The translations under genes and the position numbers were made by a program. Below the pieces are notes generated by a model. The model saw only the letters and a program-made list of their open reading frames with translations, was not told the origin of the DNA and made no database searches. DNA of 64,000 bases from Campylobacter bilis (lineage in GTDB: Bacteria > Campylobacterota > Campylobacteria > Campylobacterales > Campylobacteraceae), in NCBI RefSeq assembly GCF_016806695.1, contig NZ_WUED01000001.1, forward strand, positions 1-64,000. The letters run 5' to 3'. This document shows positions 1 through 8,687 of this stretch, one piece after another. How positions within the stretch are numbered: the stretch's first letter is position 1; the number at the start of each line of letters is the position of its first letter.

Positions 1-299
1 AACATGGTAGAGGATTTGCTGTTGTGGCTGATGAAGTAAGAAAACTAGCAGAAAGAACTCAAAAGTCTTTATCAGAAATTGAAGCTAATACAAATTTATT
101 AGTTCAATCTATCAATGATATGGCAGAATCTATTAAAGAACAAACTGCAGGTATTACTCAAATCAATGAAAGCGTAGCCCAAATTGATCAAACTACTAAA
201 GACAATGTAGAGATTGCAAATGAATCTGCTATTATTTCTAATACTGTAAGTGATATTGCTAATAATATCTTAGAAGATGTGAAGAAGAAGAGGTTTTAA
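1..299 (+). CDS. Methyl-accepting chemotaxis protein, C-terminal end (partial)
   Basis: The reading frame is already open at base 3 and gives HGRGFAVVADEVRKLAERT, the hairpin tip of the MCP cytoplasmic signalling domain that contacts CheA and CheW. About 80 residues of return helix follow, with regular heptads and Gln/Glu-rich methylation-type positions, and the protein stops at ...DVKKKRF. The sensor domain and membrane segments lie outside the window, so the ligand cannot be told. The position next to the methyltransferase and pyrC fits the DocC/Tlp4 receptor of C. jejuni, but C-termini of this Tlp group are nearly identical, so the specific name is inference. Confidence 0.93.
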   Translation, partial: HGRGFAVVADEVRKLAERTQKSLSEIEANTNLLVQSINDMAESIKEQTAGITQINESVAQIDQTTKDNVEIANESAIISNTVSDIANNILEDVKKKRF

Positions 300-336
300 G
301 ACCATTTAAAAACTTGGATATTGTTTGGGAAAATGT

Positions 337-1050
337 ATGAATTTATGGAATGAAAAAGCCAAAACCTATACAAGATATCAAGAAAAACTTGACAATATCC
401 AAAAACAAAGTTTTAAAGAATTTTCAAAACTTGGCATAGATTTTTTTCAAAAAAATATCATCGATATAGGTTGTGGTACGGGGATTTGGACCCTACATTT
501 AGCTAAAAAAGCCAAAATGATTTTAGCTTTAGATAGTGCTAATGCTATGCTTGAAATCTTAAAAGAATATGCTAAAAATTTAAAACTTAAAAATATTGTT
601 TGTGAAAATTCAAGCTTTACAACCTGGGCACAAAAAAACCCAAACGCACAATTTGATATTGCCTTTTTAAGCATGTCCCCTGCTTTAAAAGATAAAAAAG
701 ATTATGAAAAGTTCTTAAATCTAGCCCAAACAAAAATCTATCTTGCTTGGACTGATCGTAGAAAAAGCGATTTTTTAGATCCTATTTTTAAGCATTTTAA
801 TACTCAATTTCAAGGTTTTTACAAAAAAGATTTAGAAAATTACTTATTAGAAAAAAACATCCCTTTCCATAAAGCCATTTTCAATCAAACCCGCAAAATA
901 CAAAGAAAACGCGAAGAAGCTATAGAAAATGCTTTATGGCATTTAAAGATGAATGGCATTGTAAGTTCTAAAGAAGAACTTTATTCTTTCATAAACGAAG
1001 ATGTAATAGAAACCATAAAAGCCAAAATTAAACTCTTAATCATACAATAA
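337..1050 (+). CDS. SAM-dependent class I methyltransferase
   Basis: A 237-residue Rossmann methyltransferase. Motif I is visible as NIIDIGCGTGIWTLHLA near residue 45, followed by an acidic motif II (LALDSANAML) and a motif IV-like stretch FDIAFLSMSPALKD. The open frame extends upstream to a TTG at 325, but the ATG at 337 gives the normal MNLWNEKAKTY start of this family, where the N-terminal WN.KA.TY positions are typical. The substrate is unknown; small-molecule methylation is most likely. It follows the chemoreceptor gene by 37 nt in the same direction. Confidence 0.85.
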   Translation: MNLWNEKAKTYTRYQEKLDNIQKQSFKEFSKLGIDFFQKNIIDIGCGTGIWTLHLAKKAKMILALDSANAMLEILKEYAKNLKLKNIVCENSSFTTWAQKNPNAQFDIAFLSMSPALKDKKDYEKFLNLAQTKIYLAWTDRRKSDFLDPIFKHFNTQFQGFYKKDLENYLLEKNIPFHKAIFNQTRKIQRKREEAIENALWHLKMNGIVSSKEELYSFINEDVIETIKAKIKLLIIQ

Positions 1051-1094
1051 AAATGATTTTACAAGCATAAACAAGCTTTTTTATATGAATTTAA

Positions 1095-2102
1095 TCAATA
1101 CCTTACTTGAAATTTTAAAGTTTTCCCTGCCATATAAGGTACTACTTGATTATACGCATCTTCATACAAATAGGGCACTTGCCATTCTTTTTTTTCTAAA
1201 ACAAGAATCTTGTCTTTTTCAATTTTAAGATTATGGATTTTACAAGCATTAGCACTAAGGAATTTTTGTAAATTTTCTTGGGAACTATTTTTTTCAAAAA
1301 GTTCAGCCAAAACAGGCAAAATCACAGAGGCACTAAACACACCAGCAGCACAGCCACAACATTCTTTATCATTTTTTGGATGAGGCGCGCTATCACTACC
1401 AAACATAACCTTATCATAACCACTAAAAGTCAACTCACAAAGGGCTTGTTTATCTTCATAACGCTTAGCAATAGGCTTACAAAAAAGATGAGGATGCATT
1501 TTGCCCCCAATAACATCATCTAAAGTGATCATTAAATGATGCAAAGTAATGGTTGCATATAAATTCTCATAATCTTTTAAAAGTTTACATAAAGTCGTAG
1601 TAGTAATGTGCTCCATAACAATTTTAAGTTCTGGAAAATGCCTTGCAAGTTTTTCATAAATTTTTGCAAAATTGCTTTCCCTATCCATAACAAAATCATT
1701 GGTCTCACCATGTACTAGCAAAGGAATGCCCAAAGCACTCATGGCTTTTAAAGTAGGTTTTAAACTCTCTATATCGAAGCTTACAACCCCCTTGCTTGAA
1801 TTTGTTGTAACACCGGCAGGATAAAGCTTAATGCCAAAAATTTCATCTTTTGCTTCTTCTAAAAATTTCTCATCATAAGACTTAAAAAAAAGCGTCATTA
1901 AAGGATTAAAACTCTCATCCTTGCAAGCATGAAGTATGCGGTTTTTATAAGCTTTTAAACTTTTTAAATCGCAAATAGGAGGCACTAAATTAGGCATAAT
2001 TACAGCAGCACTAAAGTTTTTAGCACTAAAAGGTGCTATAAGCTGCAACATCTTATCATCTCTTAAATGCAAATGCATATCTAATGGGTTTTTAAGCTTC
2101 AT
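1095..2102 (-). CDS. pyrC: Dihydroorotase
   Basis: A 335-residue class II dihydroorotase that cyclises carbamoyl-aspartate to dihydroorotate in pyrimidine synthesis. The metal-binding HLHLRD motif is at residues 10-15. The lysine that becomes carboxylated lies in GIKLYPAGVTTNS near residue 90, LVHGE is near 130, and GSDSAPH supplies the late aspartate. Length is normal for the E. coli-like type. It is the last gene of the four-gene minus-strand operon eptC-dgkA-HTH-pyrC and overlaps the HTH gene by 11 nt, so translation is probably coupled. Confidence 0.96.
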   Translation of the reverse strand: MKLKNPLDMHLHLRDDKMLQLIAPFSAKNFSAAVIMPNLVPPICDLKSLKAYKNRILHACKDESFNPLMTLFFKSYDEKFLEEAKDEIFGIKLYPAGVTTNSSKGVVSFDIESLKPTLKAMSALGIPLLVHGETNDFVMDRESNFAKIYEKLARHFPELKIVMEHITTTTLCKLLKDYENLYATITLHHLMITLDDVIGGKMHPHLFCKPIAKRYEDKQALCELTFSGYDKVMFGSDSAPHPKNDKECCGCAAGVFSASVILPVLAELFEKNSSQENLQKFLSANACKIHNLKIEKDKILVLEKKEWQVPYLYEDAYNQVVPYMAGKTLKFQVRY

Positions 2103-2337
2103 TTTTTTCTCCTAATTTTAATTGATAAAAGCCGTTTTTAAGACGTTTGAAAAGTTTTTTTTCTTCTAAAAACTTAAAAGTAGCTATGATAGTAGGTTTA
2201 CTTTGTTTTAATTCTTTTTCAAGTTCGCTAATTTTTATTAAGATAAAACCATTCTCATCACAATTTTGACACAAAAATTGCAAAAGCTCAAAGCGTTTTT
2301 TTCCTAGTATTGCTAGCATTAATTTTTCAAATTTCAT
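2092..2337 (-). CDS. Small winged-helix DNA-binding protein
   Basis: An 81-residue basic protein. The central part has the helix-turn-helix pattern of ArsR/MarR-type winged helices: ISELEKELKQSKPTIIATFKFLEEKKLF, followed by a wing-like segment KRLKNGFYQL. There is no sign of a ligand or metal-binding domain. It sits between dgkA (4-nt overlap upstream) and pyrC (11-nt overlap downstream), so it is made with membrane-lipid and pyrimidine enzymes. Whether it regulates this operon is not shown. Homologues are annotated as hypothetical in Campylobacter. Confidence 0.75.
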   Translation of the reverse strand: MKFEKLMLAILGKKRFELLQFLCQNCDENGFILIKISELEKELKQSKPTIIATFKFLEEKKLFKRLKNGFYQLKLGEKNEA

Positions 2338-2690
2338 AAATACACACTATATAAAGCAAAAGCCCAAACAAAAAAGGCCAAAAACACACTAAAAAGCACC
2401 CCTGCACTCGCACAATCCTTAGCAATCTTTGCTTTTTCATGCCACTCATCAATGATTAAATCCACACAAGCTTCAACAGCTGAATTAAAAGCTTCAGCAA
2501 TTAAAATAAGTATTAAAACACTGATTAAAACCAAATGCGTAGCCATACTCACTGGCAAAAAAAAACTTATAATAAAAACAGGGATAATAATGCTAAGTTC
2601 TATTTGGAATGCTCTTTCGTTTTTTAATAAAGTTAAAAAGCCCTCTAAAGCATACTTAGCATTGCTTAAAAAATGATATTTAGGTTTCAT
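2334..2690 (-). CDS. dgkA: Diacylglycerol kinase
   Basis: A 118-residue integral membrane kinase of the small prokaryotic DgkA type, which phosphorylates diacylglycerol with ATP to phosphatidate. Visible family motifs are NERAFQIE near residue 24, EAFNSAVE near residue 66 with the catalytic Glu, and AKDCASAGVL near residue 90. Three hydrophobic segments follow the trimeric DgkA layout. It overlaps eptC by 4 nt (ATGA). The pairing is metabolically sensible: EptC releases diacylglycerol from phosphatidylethanolamine, and DgkA recycles it. Confidence 0.95.
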   Translation of the reverse strand: MKPKYHFLSNAKYALEGFLTLLKNERAFQIELSIIIPVFIISFFLPVSMATHLVLISVLILILIAEAFNSAVEACVDLIIDEWHEKAKIAKDCASAGVLFSVFLAFFVWAFALYSVYL

Positions 2691-4225
2691 GGATTAGCCT
2701 TAAGCTTAGGACTTAATAAATCATATTGAGGTTCATAAACCCTTGTTTTAATATCAAAATATCCTAAAAGCGTGCTAAAAAGATTGTCTTGAGAAAGTTT
2801 TAAATTTTTATGCAATCTTGCTTGCTTCATTAAATCCTCATCATTACTCCAAAAAATAGCAGGAATATGAAATTGATTTTGCGGAGCTATGACATAAGGC
2901 ATACCATGCAAATAAATCCCATTTTCCCCTAAACTCTCACCATGATCAGAAAGATAAAGTAAAGAACTTTTATAATCTTTATATTCTTTTAATAATTTAA
3001 TGATTTGACTTAAAAGATAATCAGTATAAAGCAAAGTATTATCATAAGTATTAATCAAAGCTTCATTATCACATTTTGAAAGCTCGTTTGTATCGCAAGT
3101 TGGGGTAAATTTTTTAAATTCAATAGGATAGCGTTTATAATAACTAGGCCCATGAGAACCTTGTAAATGAAGGACTATGATGTTTTGCGTATTTAAATGA
3201 TTGAGTTTTTCTTTCAAACGAGGGAGTAAAATGGCATCAAAAGTACTAGAGAGTATTTGTTTTTGATCCAATCTATCACAAACCCCTTTACATCCTCCTG
3301 AGTTATTATCTATCCATGTAGTATCAACCCCCGTTTTCTTAAGTATATCCATAGCATTTTCTTGAAATTCAAAACTAGAATAATCTTCACGCTTAGAAAA
3401 AGAAAACATACAAGGCAAACTCACTGCTGTAGCTGTCGCACAAGAGTAAAAATTATTAAAAAACACAACCTTGTCTTTTTTAGTATAAAAATTAGTATCA
3501 TTTTTAGCATATCCTCCAAGAGAATAATTAGCCATTCTAGCTGTTTCACCTACAACCAAAATCAATAATTTTTTAGTATTATTATCATCTTTGTAAGCAT
3601 CCTCTGCTATGATTTTAAACTCAGGCTTAGCCTGCATAAAACGGACAGAATAACGATACACAGAATAAAGAGGATAAAAAGGAATATTATACATTCTTAT
3701 TTCATTATGATTTCTAAAAAAAGGTATAAAAGTTTTACTTAAAGGAAATAAAATAGCACAAACAACCATTAAAGCCAAAACTATATTAAGAATTTTAATT
3801 TTTATATAAGTTTTAAAATCATTATAATAAGTGATCTTAAGCTTAAAAAGCCAAAGAATCAATAATATTATCAAAAAAACCACCAAAATTAATTTAAAAT
3901 TTAATAAGTCTTTAATTTCTTTAAGATCTGTTTGAACAATATTTTGTATCATATCAGAACTTATAAGCACGCCATAAAAACTGATAAAATAAACACTTAA
4001 AAAAGAAGATAAAATAAAAAGCACACAGAAAAATTTAGTAAAAAATCGCACAAAAAGTAAAGAACAAATTGCATGAACCAAAGCAAAATAAGCTATGATA
4101 AAAGTAATAGTAATAAAAAGATTGTGATCATTTTTCTCATATACTAAATAAAATAAATTAAAATTTAATAATGTAATCATGAAGGAATTTAAAAAAGTAA
4201 ACTGCAACCAAGTAATTTTAAACAT
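2687..4225 (-). CDS. eptC: Phosphoethanolamine transferase EptC
   Basis: A 512-residue inner-membrane enzyme with about five N-terminal membrane segments (residues 1-170) and a periplasmic sulfatase-fold domain. VVGETARMANYSLGGY near residue 228 holds the phosphorylated Thr and metal-binding Glu; late metal ligands appear in LYLSDHGESLGENG, and paired cysteines occur in SCATATAVSLPCMF and NSGGCKGVCD. The C. jejuni orthologue adds phosphoethanolamine to lipid A, the LOS core, the flagellar rod protein FlgG and N-glycans. It is the first gene of its operon, with AT-rich sequence upstream of 4225 probably holding the promoter. Confidence 0.95.
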   Translation of the reverse strand: MFKITWLQFTFLNSFMITLLNFNLFYLVYEKNDHNLFITITFIIAYFALVHAICSLLFVRFFTKFFCVLFILSSFLSVYFISFYGVLISSDMIQNIVQTDLKEIKDLLNFKLILVVFLIILLILWLFKLKITYYNDFKTYIKIKILNIVLALMVVCAILFPLSKTFIPFFRNHNEIRMYNIPFYPLYSVYRYSVRFMQAKPEFKIIAEDAYKDDNNTKKLLILVVGETARMANYSLGGYAKNDTNFYTKKDKVVFFNNFYSCATATAVSLPCMFSFSKREDYSSFEFQENAMDILKKTGVDTTWIDNNSGGCKGVCDRLDQKQILSSTFDAILLPRLKEKLNHLNTQNIIVLHLQGSHGPSYYKRYPIEFKKFTPTCDTNELSKCDNEALINTYDNTLLYTDYLLSQIIKLLKEYKDYKSSLLYLSDHGESLGENGIYLHGMPYVIAPQNQFHIPAIFWSNDEDLMKQARLHKNLKLSQDNLFSTLLGYFDIKTRVYEPQYDLLSPKLKANP

Positions 4226-4302
4226 ATCAAACCCCCTTTAAGACTGAATTTTTATTGTATTAAATTTTTTTTAATAGATCATGTATTTAAGTGTTTTTAT
4301 GC

Positions 4303-4308
4303 TATGAT
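4303..4308 (+). promoter_or_regulatory. Probable -10 box of the exonuclease III gene
   Basis: TATGAT lies 31 nt upstream of the ATG at 4340, in a T-rich run of the kind that replaces a -35 box in Campylobacter sigma-70 promoters. AAGGA at 4330-4334 precedes the ATG as ribosome site. The in-frame ATGs further upstream (from 4304) overlap this promoter and are not used in this model. Confidence 0.5.
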
Positions 4309-4339
4309 TTTGCCTTTAATGAAACAATTAAGGAAAATA

Positions 4340-5098
4340 ATGAAATTAATTTCGTGGAATATCAATGGTTTAAGGGCGATTTGTGATAAAAATGGCCTTG
4401 ATTGGATAAAAGAAGAAAAAATCGATTTTATAGGTTTTCAAGAAATCAAAGCCTATGAAGAAAAATTTCCTAAAAAAATTTATGAATATCCTTTTAAATA
4501 TATGTATTTTAACTGTGCAAAAAAAGCAGGGTATTCAGGGGTCATGAGTCTTTGTAATTTTGAAAGTGAGGTTAAAAAATGTGAGTTTTTTAACGATGAA
4601 GAAGGCAGGGTTTTAGAACACCGCTTTAAAAATATTGTGCTTTTTAATATCTATTTCCCTAATGGACAAAAAGACGAAGAACGCTTAAATTTTAAAATGA
4701 AATTTTATGCTGATTTTTTAGCATACTTAAGCAAACTTTTAAAAGATGGTTTTGAAATCATTATTTGCGGTGATGTCAATACTGCTCATAAAGAAATCGA
4801 TCTTACCCACCCTAAAGCTAATGCAAACACATCAGGATTTTTAGCTATAGAAAGGGCTTGGATTGATGATTTATTAAATTTAGGTTTTATTGATACTTTT
4901 AGACAAATTAATGGCGATATCAAAGAAAAATATTCTTGGTGGAGTTATAGAATGAAAGCAAGAGAAAGAAATGTAGGCTGGAGAATTGATTATTTTTTCA
5001 TTTCTAAAGGCTTAAAAGATAAGCTTAAAAATGCTTTTATAAAAGATGATATTTTCGGTTCAGATCACGCACCTGTAGGCATAGAAATTGATATTTAA
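4340..5098 (+). CDS. xth: Exodeoxyribonuclease III / AP endonuclease
   Basis: A 252-residue endonuclease/exonuclease/phosphatase-fold protein for base-excision repair. Order of motifs: MKLISWNINGLRA at the start, FIGFQEIKA with the metal-binding Glu near residue 33, NIYFPNG near 110, ICGDVNTAHKEIDL near 147, WWSYR near 210, and terminal GSDHAPVGIEI with the catalytic Asp-His. The open frame begins at 4304, but ATG 4340 follows a good ribosome site and matches the family start, so the shorter form is chosen. It is a single gene facing the hypothetical gene at 5116. Confidence 0.95.
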   Translation: MKLISWNINGLRAICDKNGLDWIKEEKIDFIGFQEIKAYEEKFPKKIYEYPFKYMYFNCAKKAGYSGVMSLCNFESEVKKCEFFNDEEGRVLEHRFKNIVLFNIYFPNGQKDEERLNFKMKFYADFLAYLSKLLKDGFEIIICGDVNTAHKEIDLTHPKANANTSGFLAIERAWIDDLLNLGFIDTFRQINGDIKEKYSWWSYRMKARERNVGWRIDYFFISKGLKDKLKNAFIKDDIFGSDHAPVGIEIDI

Positions 5099-5117
5099 TA
5101 TCCCTTTTTGGGATATT
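5097..5117. terminator. Bidirectional terminator between convergent genes
   Basis: A perfect 8-bp stem AATATCCC/GGGATATT with a TTTTT loop begins in the stop codon of the exonuclease gene and ends in the stop codon of the opposing gene. Plus-strand sequence continues ATTTTTT, giving a U tail for that direction. Confidence 0.75.
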
Positions 5118-6252
5118 ATTTTTTCACTAGATTTTTAGCCTTTTTCCAAAGTCTTATTCCTAGCTCTTTTGCTTTTTTTGAATTTAAATCCTTATACCTT
5201 TCAGATGCCATTTTTTCAATTTCTAGTAATTCTTGTTTAATGGTGCTTATCTTTTTTTGAGTCAATTTGTTTAAATCATTGATTTTTTGATTTTTCTTAA
5301 ATTCGTTTAAGGATAAAATAAATTGCTCCCTACTCTCACTTACCATTCTTTTAAATTTTGCAAAAAGATTATCAAGCTCATGGTTTAAAAGATATTCTAC
5401 AATGTCTTTAGAAGGGTTTTGCTGGTTTTTAATTTCACTTTTTAAAAGACCTATAAATTCATCTTCAATACCTATTAATTCTTTGCTTTTAAGGGTGATA
5501 TCTTCCTCAAAACTTGTATAATTTAATGAATTTTTAAATTTCTCTATCGCTAAAGAAATACCATCTCTAGTCCCTTTAATCACACCCAAACAAAGATCTT
5601 TAGCATAAGCCATAGATGCATTAGCTATTTCAAAAGCTACATTTAAAATAATGCTTGAAATTTTTAAAATACGCTCTTTTTCAAAATCAGTCTCACAAAT
5701 GGTACTATAGACCAAATTCTTAGCAATTTCTCTGCTGGTTAATTCTATATCTTCAGCCTTTTCTAAAGTAGTTAAAAAAGCACTTTCTGCAGTTTCTTTT
5801 AAAATTCCTAAAATCTCTAAATCAAACAAAAATGCATCACTTAAACTTTCATTGATCTCATCTTTAAAATTTGATTGTTGAATGATATTTTCAAAGCTGA
5901 TAAAACGATCGCTGATTTGATTTTTAAGCAAAGTTTTTTGATGCTCGATTTGCTTGTTTAAAAGCTCTGCTTCATTTATATAGGCATAAAGCTTATTTTG
6001 CACATCCTCTACACTGGCTTTAACTAATGCTCTAATGATTTTTGTAGTATTTTCATCATCAAGTAAATTAAGTTTTTTCAATACAGCTAAAAAATCAAGT
6101 AAAAGCGAATTTAAGATTTCTTGAGTATGATGCGGATTTTTTAAAACCTGTTTGTAAGCAAGATTAAAACTTAAATCTTCTAATAAATACTTTACTTCAT
6201 TTTTATCTATATTGATTAAAGAATTTTCAAATATAATTAAAGTATTTTTCAT
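5116..6252 (-). CDS. Hypothetical alpha-helical protein
   Basis: A 378-residue protein rich in Lys, Glu, Asn and Leu, with long predicted helices and coiled-coil stretches, notably residues 105-135 and 285-365. No signal peptide, membrane segment, nucleotide-binding motif or cysteine cluster is visible. The C-terminus is strongly basic (LWKKAKNLVKK), which could bind membrane or nucleic acid. It is probably cytosolic. The next genes on the same strand (DUF493, moaC) are only 22 nt upstream, so it may be co-transcribed with them. I do not recognise a function. Confidence 0.75.
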   Translation of the reverse strand: MKNTLIIFENSLINIDKNEVKYLLEDLSFNLAYKQVLKNPHHTQEILNSLLLDFLAVLKKLNLLDDENTTKIIRALVKASVEDVQNKLYAYINEAELLNKQIEHQKTLLKNQISDRFISFENIIQQSNFKDEINESLSDAFLFDLEILGILKETAESAFLTTLEKAEDIELTSREIAKNLVYSTICETDFEKERILKISSIILNVAFEIANASMAYAKDLCLGVIKGTRDGISLAIEKFKNSLNYTSFEEDITLKSKELIGIEDEFIGLLKSEIKNQQNPSKDIVEYLLNHELDNLFAKFKRMVSESREQFILSLNEFKKNQKINDLNKLTQKKISTIKQELLEIEKMASERYKDLNSKKAKELGIRLWKKAKNLVKK

Positions 6253-6274
6253 TGACTTTCCTTTGTTTTATTAT

Positions 6275-6538
6275 TTATAATACGAATTTAGCTCTGACTT
6301 TTAATTTTTCAAAAATATCTAAACGCTCCTTTTTACTCTCAACATAAACACTTAATAAATAGCTTTGATATTTTGCATTTTTACTTAAATGACTCCGCTC
6401 AAAACGGTAGGACTTTTCACCTACAATTTCTTTAAAAATTTCATCTGCTTGATTAGGCACTTCAAAGATCACCTTATAATCCCAAAAAACAGGATAATCA
6501 ATCTTAGGTTCTTTTTTAAGATCGCACAAATTCACCAC
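6275..6538 (-). CDS. DUF493 (YbeD/HP0495-like) family protein
   Basis: An 87-residue small alpha/beta protein. The N-terminal part [13 protein letters not shown] and the later [19 protein letters not shown] resemble the HP0495/YbeD family, whose members have an ACT-like ferredoxin fold of unsettled, probably allosteric, function. It starts inside the 3' end of moaC with a 23-nt overlap, so the two are translated from one message. No metal or catalytic motif is apparent. Confidence 0.8.
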   Translation of the reverse strand: MVNLCDLKKEPKIDYPVFWDYKVIFEVPNQADEIFKEIVGEKSYRFERSHLSKNAKYQSYLLSVYVESKKERLDIFEKLKVRAKFVL

Positions 6539-6989
6539 TTTTACCTCCTTGTTTACTCTGAAGGATAATATCAGTAATTTTCATTGATTTATCTATAGCT
6601 TTAACCATATCATATAAGGTTAAAAGCCCTATACTAACTCCGCTTAAAGCTTCCATTTCAACTCCTGTTTTGCCTTCACATTTTACTGTTACTATAAGTT
6701 TAAATGCATACTCCTCACTCAACTCAACGATATCTGTTTCGACCTTAGAAAGCATCAAAGGATGGCACATAGGAATGATTTGGCTTGTTTTTTTAGCTCC
6801 CATTATGGCCGCAATAATAGCTGTTTGTAAAACAGGGCCCTTTTTTACGCTATTATTTTTAATCGCCTCAAACGCTTGTGCACTCATATATATCACACCG
6901 CTGGCTGTAGCCACTCTTGATGTACTTTGTTTTTGACTTATATCTACCATTTTAGGATGATTTTTCTTATCTAAATGAGTCAATTGCAT
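6516..6989 (-). CDS. moaC: Cyclic pyranopterin monophosphate synthase
   Basis: A 157-residue MoaC, which with MoaA converts GTP to cyclic pyranopterin monophosphate, the first step of molybdenum cofactor synthesis. The family signature is complete: MVDISQK at residue 14, [28 protein letters not shown] around 51-79, [13 protein letters not shown] around 109, and catalytic Lys/Asp positions in [13 protein letters not shown]. The partner moaA is in this window at 55820, far away, which is usual for Campylobacter. It is divergent from the acidic-protein gene, with 92 nt between the starts. Confidence 0.96.
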   Translation of the reverse strand: MQLTHLDKKNHPKMVDISQKQSTSRVATASGVIYMSAQAFEAIKNNSVKKGPVLQTAIIAAIMGAKKTSQIIPMCHPLMLSKVETDIVELSEEYAFKLIVTVKCEGKTGVEMEALSGVSIGLLTLYDMVKAIDKSMKITDIILQSKQGGKSGEFVRS

Positions 6990-7081
6990 AGATTCGCCTT
7001 TTACAAAATTATAAAAATTATAGCAAAATCAAACAAATTTGAGATAAAATAAACTTTGCAATTTTACTTAAGGAGAAGACA

Positions 7082-7240
7082 ATGTCTTATGAAGAAGATT
7101 TCGAAAATGACGATTATGAACAAGATTATGAAAACGAAGATGAAAAATACACCCAAAACCATCATAAACAATACAATTACGATGAAGATGATTATGAGTA
7201 CAATGATGAGGATGAGGATGATTTTTACGAAATAGATTAA
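7082..7240 (+). CDS. Very acidic 52-residue protein
   Basis: ATG TCT TAT GAA GAA at 7082 follows AAGGAGAAGAC, a strong ribosome site, and a GATAAAAT -10-like box near 7041. The 52-residue product contains about 25 Asp/Glu, 9 Tyr and only 2 Lys, with no Cys, Trp or hydrophobic core, so it is probably disordered. C. jejuni has a gene annotated as a highly acidic protein next to moaC, and this is most likely the same. Possible roles such as nucleic-acid mimicry or metal buffering are speculation. The strong ribosome site argues it is translated. Confidence 0.75.
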   Translation: MSYEEDFENDDYEQDYENEDEKYTQNHHKQYNYDEDDYEYNDEDEDDFYEID

Positions 7241-7321
7241 ATAATTAAAAATGAGTAAAACAATTAATTAACTTATATTTTAAACAAAAAGCAAGAAAAT
7301 AATTCATAGCTGGCTTTTACT

Positions 7322-7801
7322 TCAATAATACCCCACACACATACTCTGAGTGATTTTAATACGTTTTTCAAAAGGCAAAGGACTAAAAAAATGGCATTTT
7401 TCTATATAAATATGCAAATGATACTCTAAACCCAAAAAATCATAAAATTTTTTTAAATTCACAAATTTAATCCCACAAATTTCTTTAAACTCCAAAAGCT
7501 TATAGATTGAAGAATGATTTTTTTCCACCAAATGCGAAGGAGCCAAACCCGTAAAAGAACAAAAAGCACTAGCTAATATAAAACCCTTTAAATCAGTACA
7601 CAATTTTAAAGCATCTTGATGTTTTTTTAAAATGCAGTTTTTGTGTAAAAATATGATTCTAGTCCCTTGGTATCTTGCTATTTCAACATTTTTCCAAAAT
7701 TTATAGGCATTTTTTGAAATCCCTGCAAAACGGTGAAATTCAGCATTTAAAATATAATGATCCAAAAATTCATTAGGAGGCAAAATAAAACTTTTCATCA
7801 C
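7322..7801 (-). CDS. Hypothetical protein, possible DNA-binding helix region
   Basis: A 159-residue protein (158 if the second Met at 7798 is used, giving MKSFILPPNEFLDHY). It is cytosolic in character with scattered Cys and aromatic residues. Residues 18-40 (HRFAGISKNAYKFWKNVEIARYQGTR) look like the recognition region of an excisionase/MerR-like fold, but this is weak. It starts 22 nt after the HDOD gene and probably shares its transcript, so it may act with that motility-linked protein. I do not recognise a characterised family. Confidence 0.7.
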   Translation of the reverse strand: MMKSFILPPNEFLDHYILNAEFHRFAGISKNAYKFWKNVEIARYQGTRIIFLHKNCILKKHQDALKLCTDLKGFILASAFCSFTGLAPSHLVEKNHSSIYKLLEFKEICGIKFVNLKKFYDFLGLEYHLHIYIEKCHFFSPLPFEKRIKITQSMCVGYY

Positions 7802-7823
7802 ACAATTAAAATCAAAAAATCTT

Positions 7824-8687
7824 TCAATCCTCTTTATTTAAATTTTCCTTAGCTCTGCTAGGAAGCTTAGAAAAAAGATTATCAAAACTAAAATGGATGC
7901 CTTGAGTCTTTGCTTCTTCAAGCAAAGCAATTGCAGCTTTTACATTAAACACAGAAGAACCTTCATAAGGAGTAAAAAGATGATCAGTAATAGCTAAAGC
8001 ATAAGCAGATTTTTTAACCTCTTGACGTGCAGCATGAGGTGTGCGAACAAAACAAATAGTTTCAATCAAAATATCATCAAAATTCCAATGATGCAATAAA
8101 AATCCTAAAAAAGAAATATGATCTACGCCTAAAAATTCATTCTCTACTAAAGCAATATTAGTACTTTTAGTTTTATTTAAAAAAGCTAAAAAATCTTTGT
8201 CTTTTTGATTTTGTATGAGAAAATTAGAAAAAATAACAATTCCAAGTCTTAAAAGCATAGCACAAGGGACTAAAAAATGCGAAAGTTTTTTATCCTCATC
8301 ATTAAGCCAATTAGTGATAAAAGTCGCTTCTTCATTACAAGTTTTTAAAAAATAAGAAGTGTCTAAACCATAGGGAGAAACATCTATTTTAAAATTATTA
8401 CGGATAGAATCTGCTGTGACTATATTAATAATATTATTCACCCCAAGCAAAGTAATCATTTGATTTATAGTAGTAATCTCTCTTACAAAACCATAATAAG
8501 GAGAATTAGCCAATTGCAAAAGCTTAGCTGTCATTAAAGGATCGCTTGAAATAATTTCAGCCACTTTATGGGTTTGTATATTAGAATTAGCCTCATTAAC
8601 ATATTGTTTTAATTTACTCACAGTATCGGGTAAAGGCGGTAGCACCTCAACACTTTTTAATAAAAGCTCATTCATATCTGCACTCAT
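7824..8687 (-). CDS. HDOD domain protein
   Basis: A 287-residue protein consisting mainly of an HDOD domain, the HD-related output domain without phosphohydrolase residues. The characteristic start LPPLPDTVSKLKQYV is at residues 16-30, then ISSDPLMTAKLLQLANSPYYG at 46-66 and TINQMITLLGVNNIINIV. Such proteins act as signalling scaffolds. The C. jejuni gene at this position (Cj0248) has been reported as needed for normal motility and chick colonisation. No receiver or GGDEF domain is attached. Confidence 0.88.
   Translation of the reverse strand: MSADMNELLLKSVEVLPPLPDTVSKLKQYVNEANSNIQTHKVAEIISSDPLMTAKLLQLANSPYYGFVREITTINQMITLLGVNNIINIVTADSIRNNFKIDVSPYGLDTSYFLKTCNEEATFITNWLNDEDKKLSHFLVPCAMLLRLGIVIFSNFLIQNQKDKDFLAFLNKTKSTNIALVENEFLGVDHISFLGFLLHHWNFDDILIETICFVRTPHAARQEVKKSAYALAITDHLFTPYEGSSVFNVKAAIALLEEAKTQGIHFSFDNLFSKLPSRAKENLNKED

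Noticed and set aside
1051-1094. A small hydrophobic protein gene between the methyltransferase and pyrC
   Set aside because: Such a gene is annotated nearby in some C. jejuni genomes, but these 44 bases hold only stop codons and a weak palindrome.
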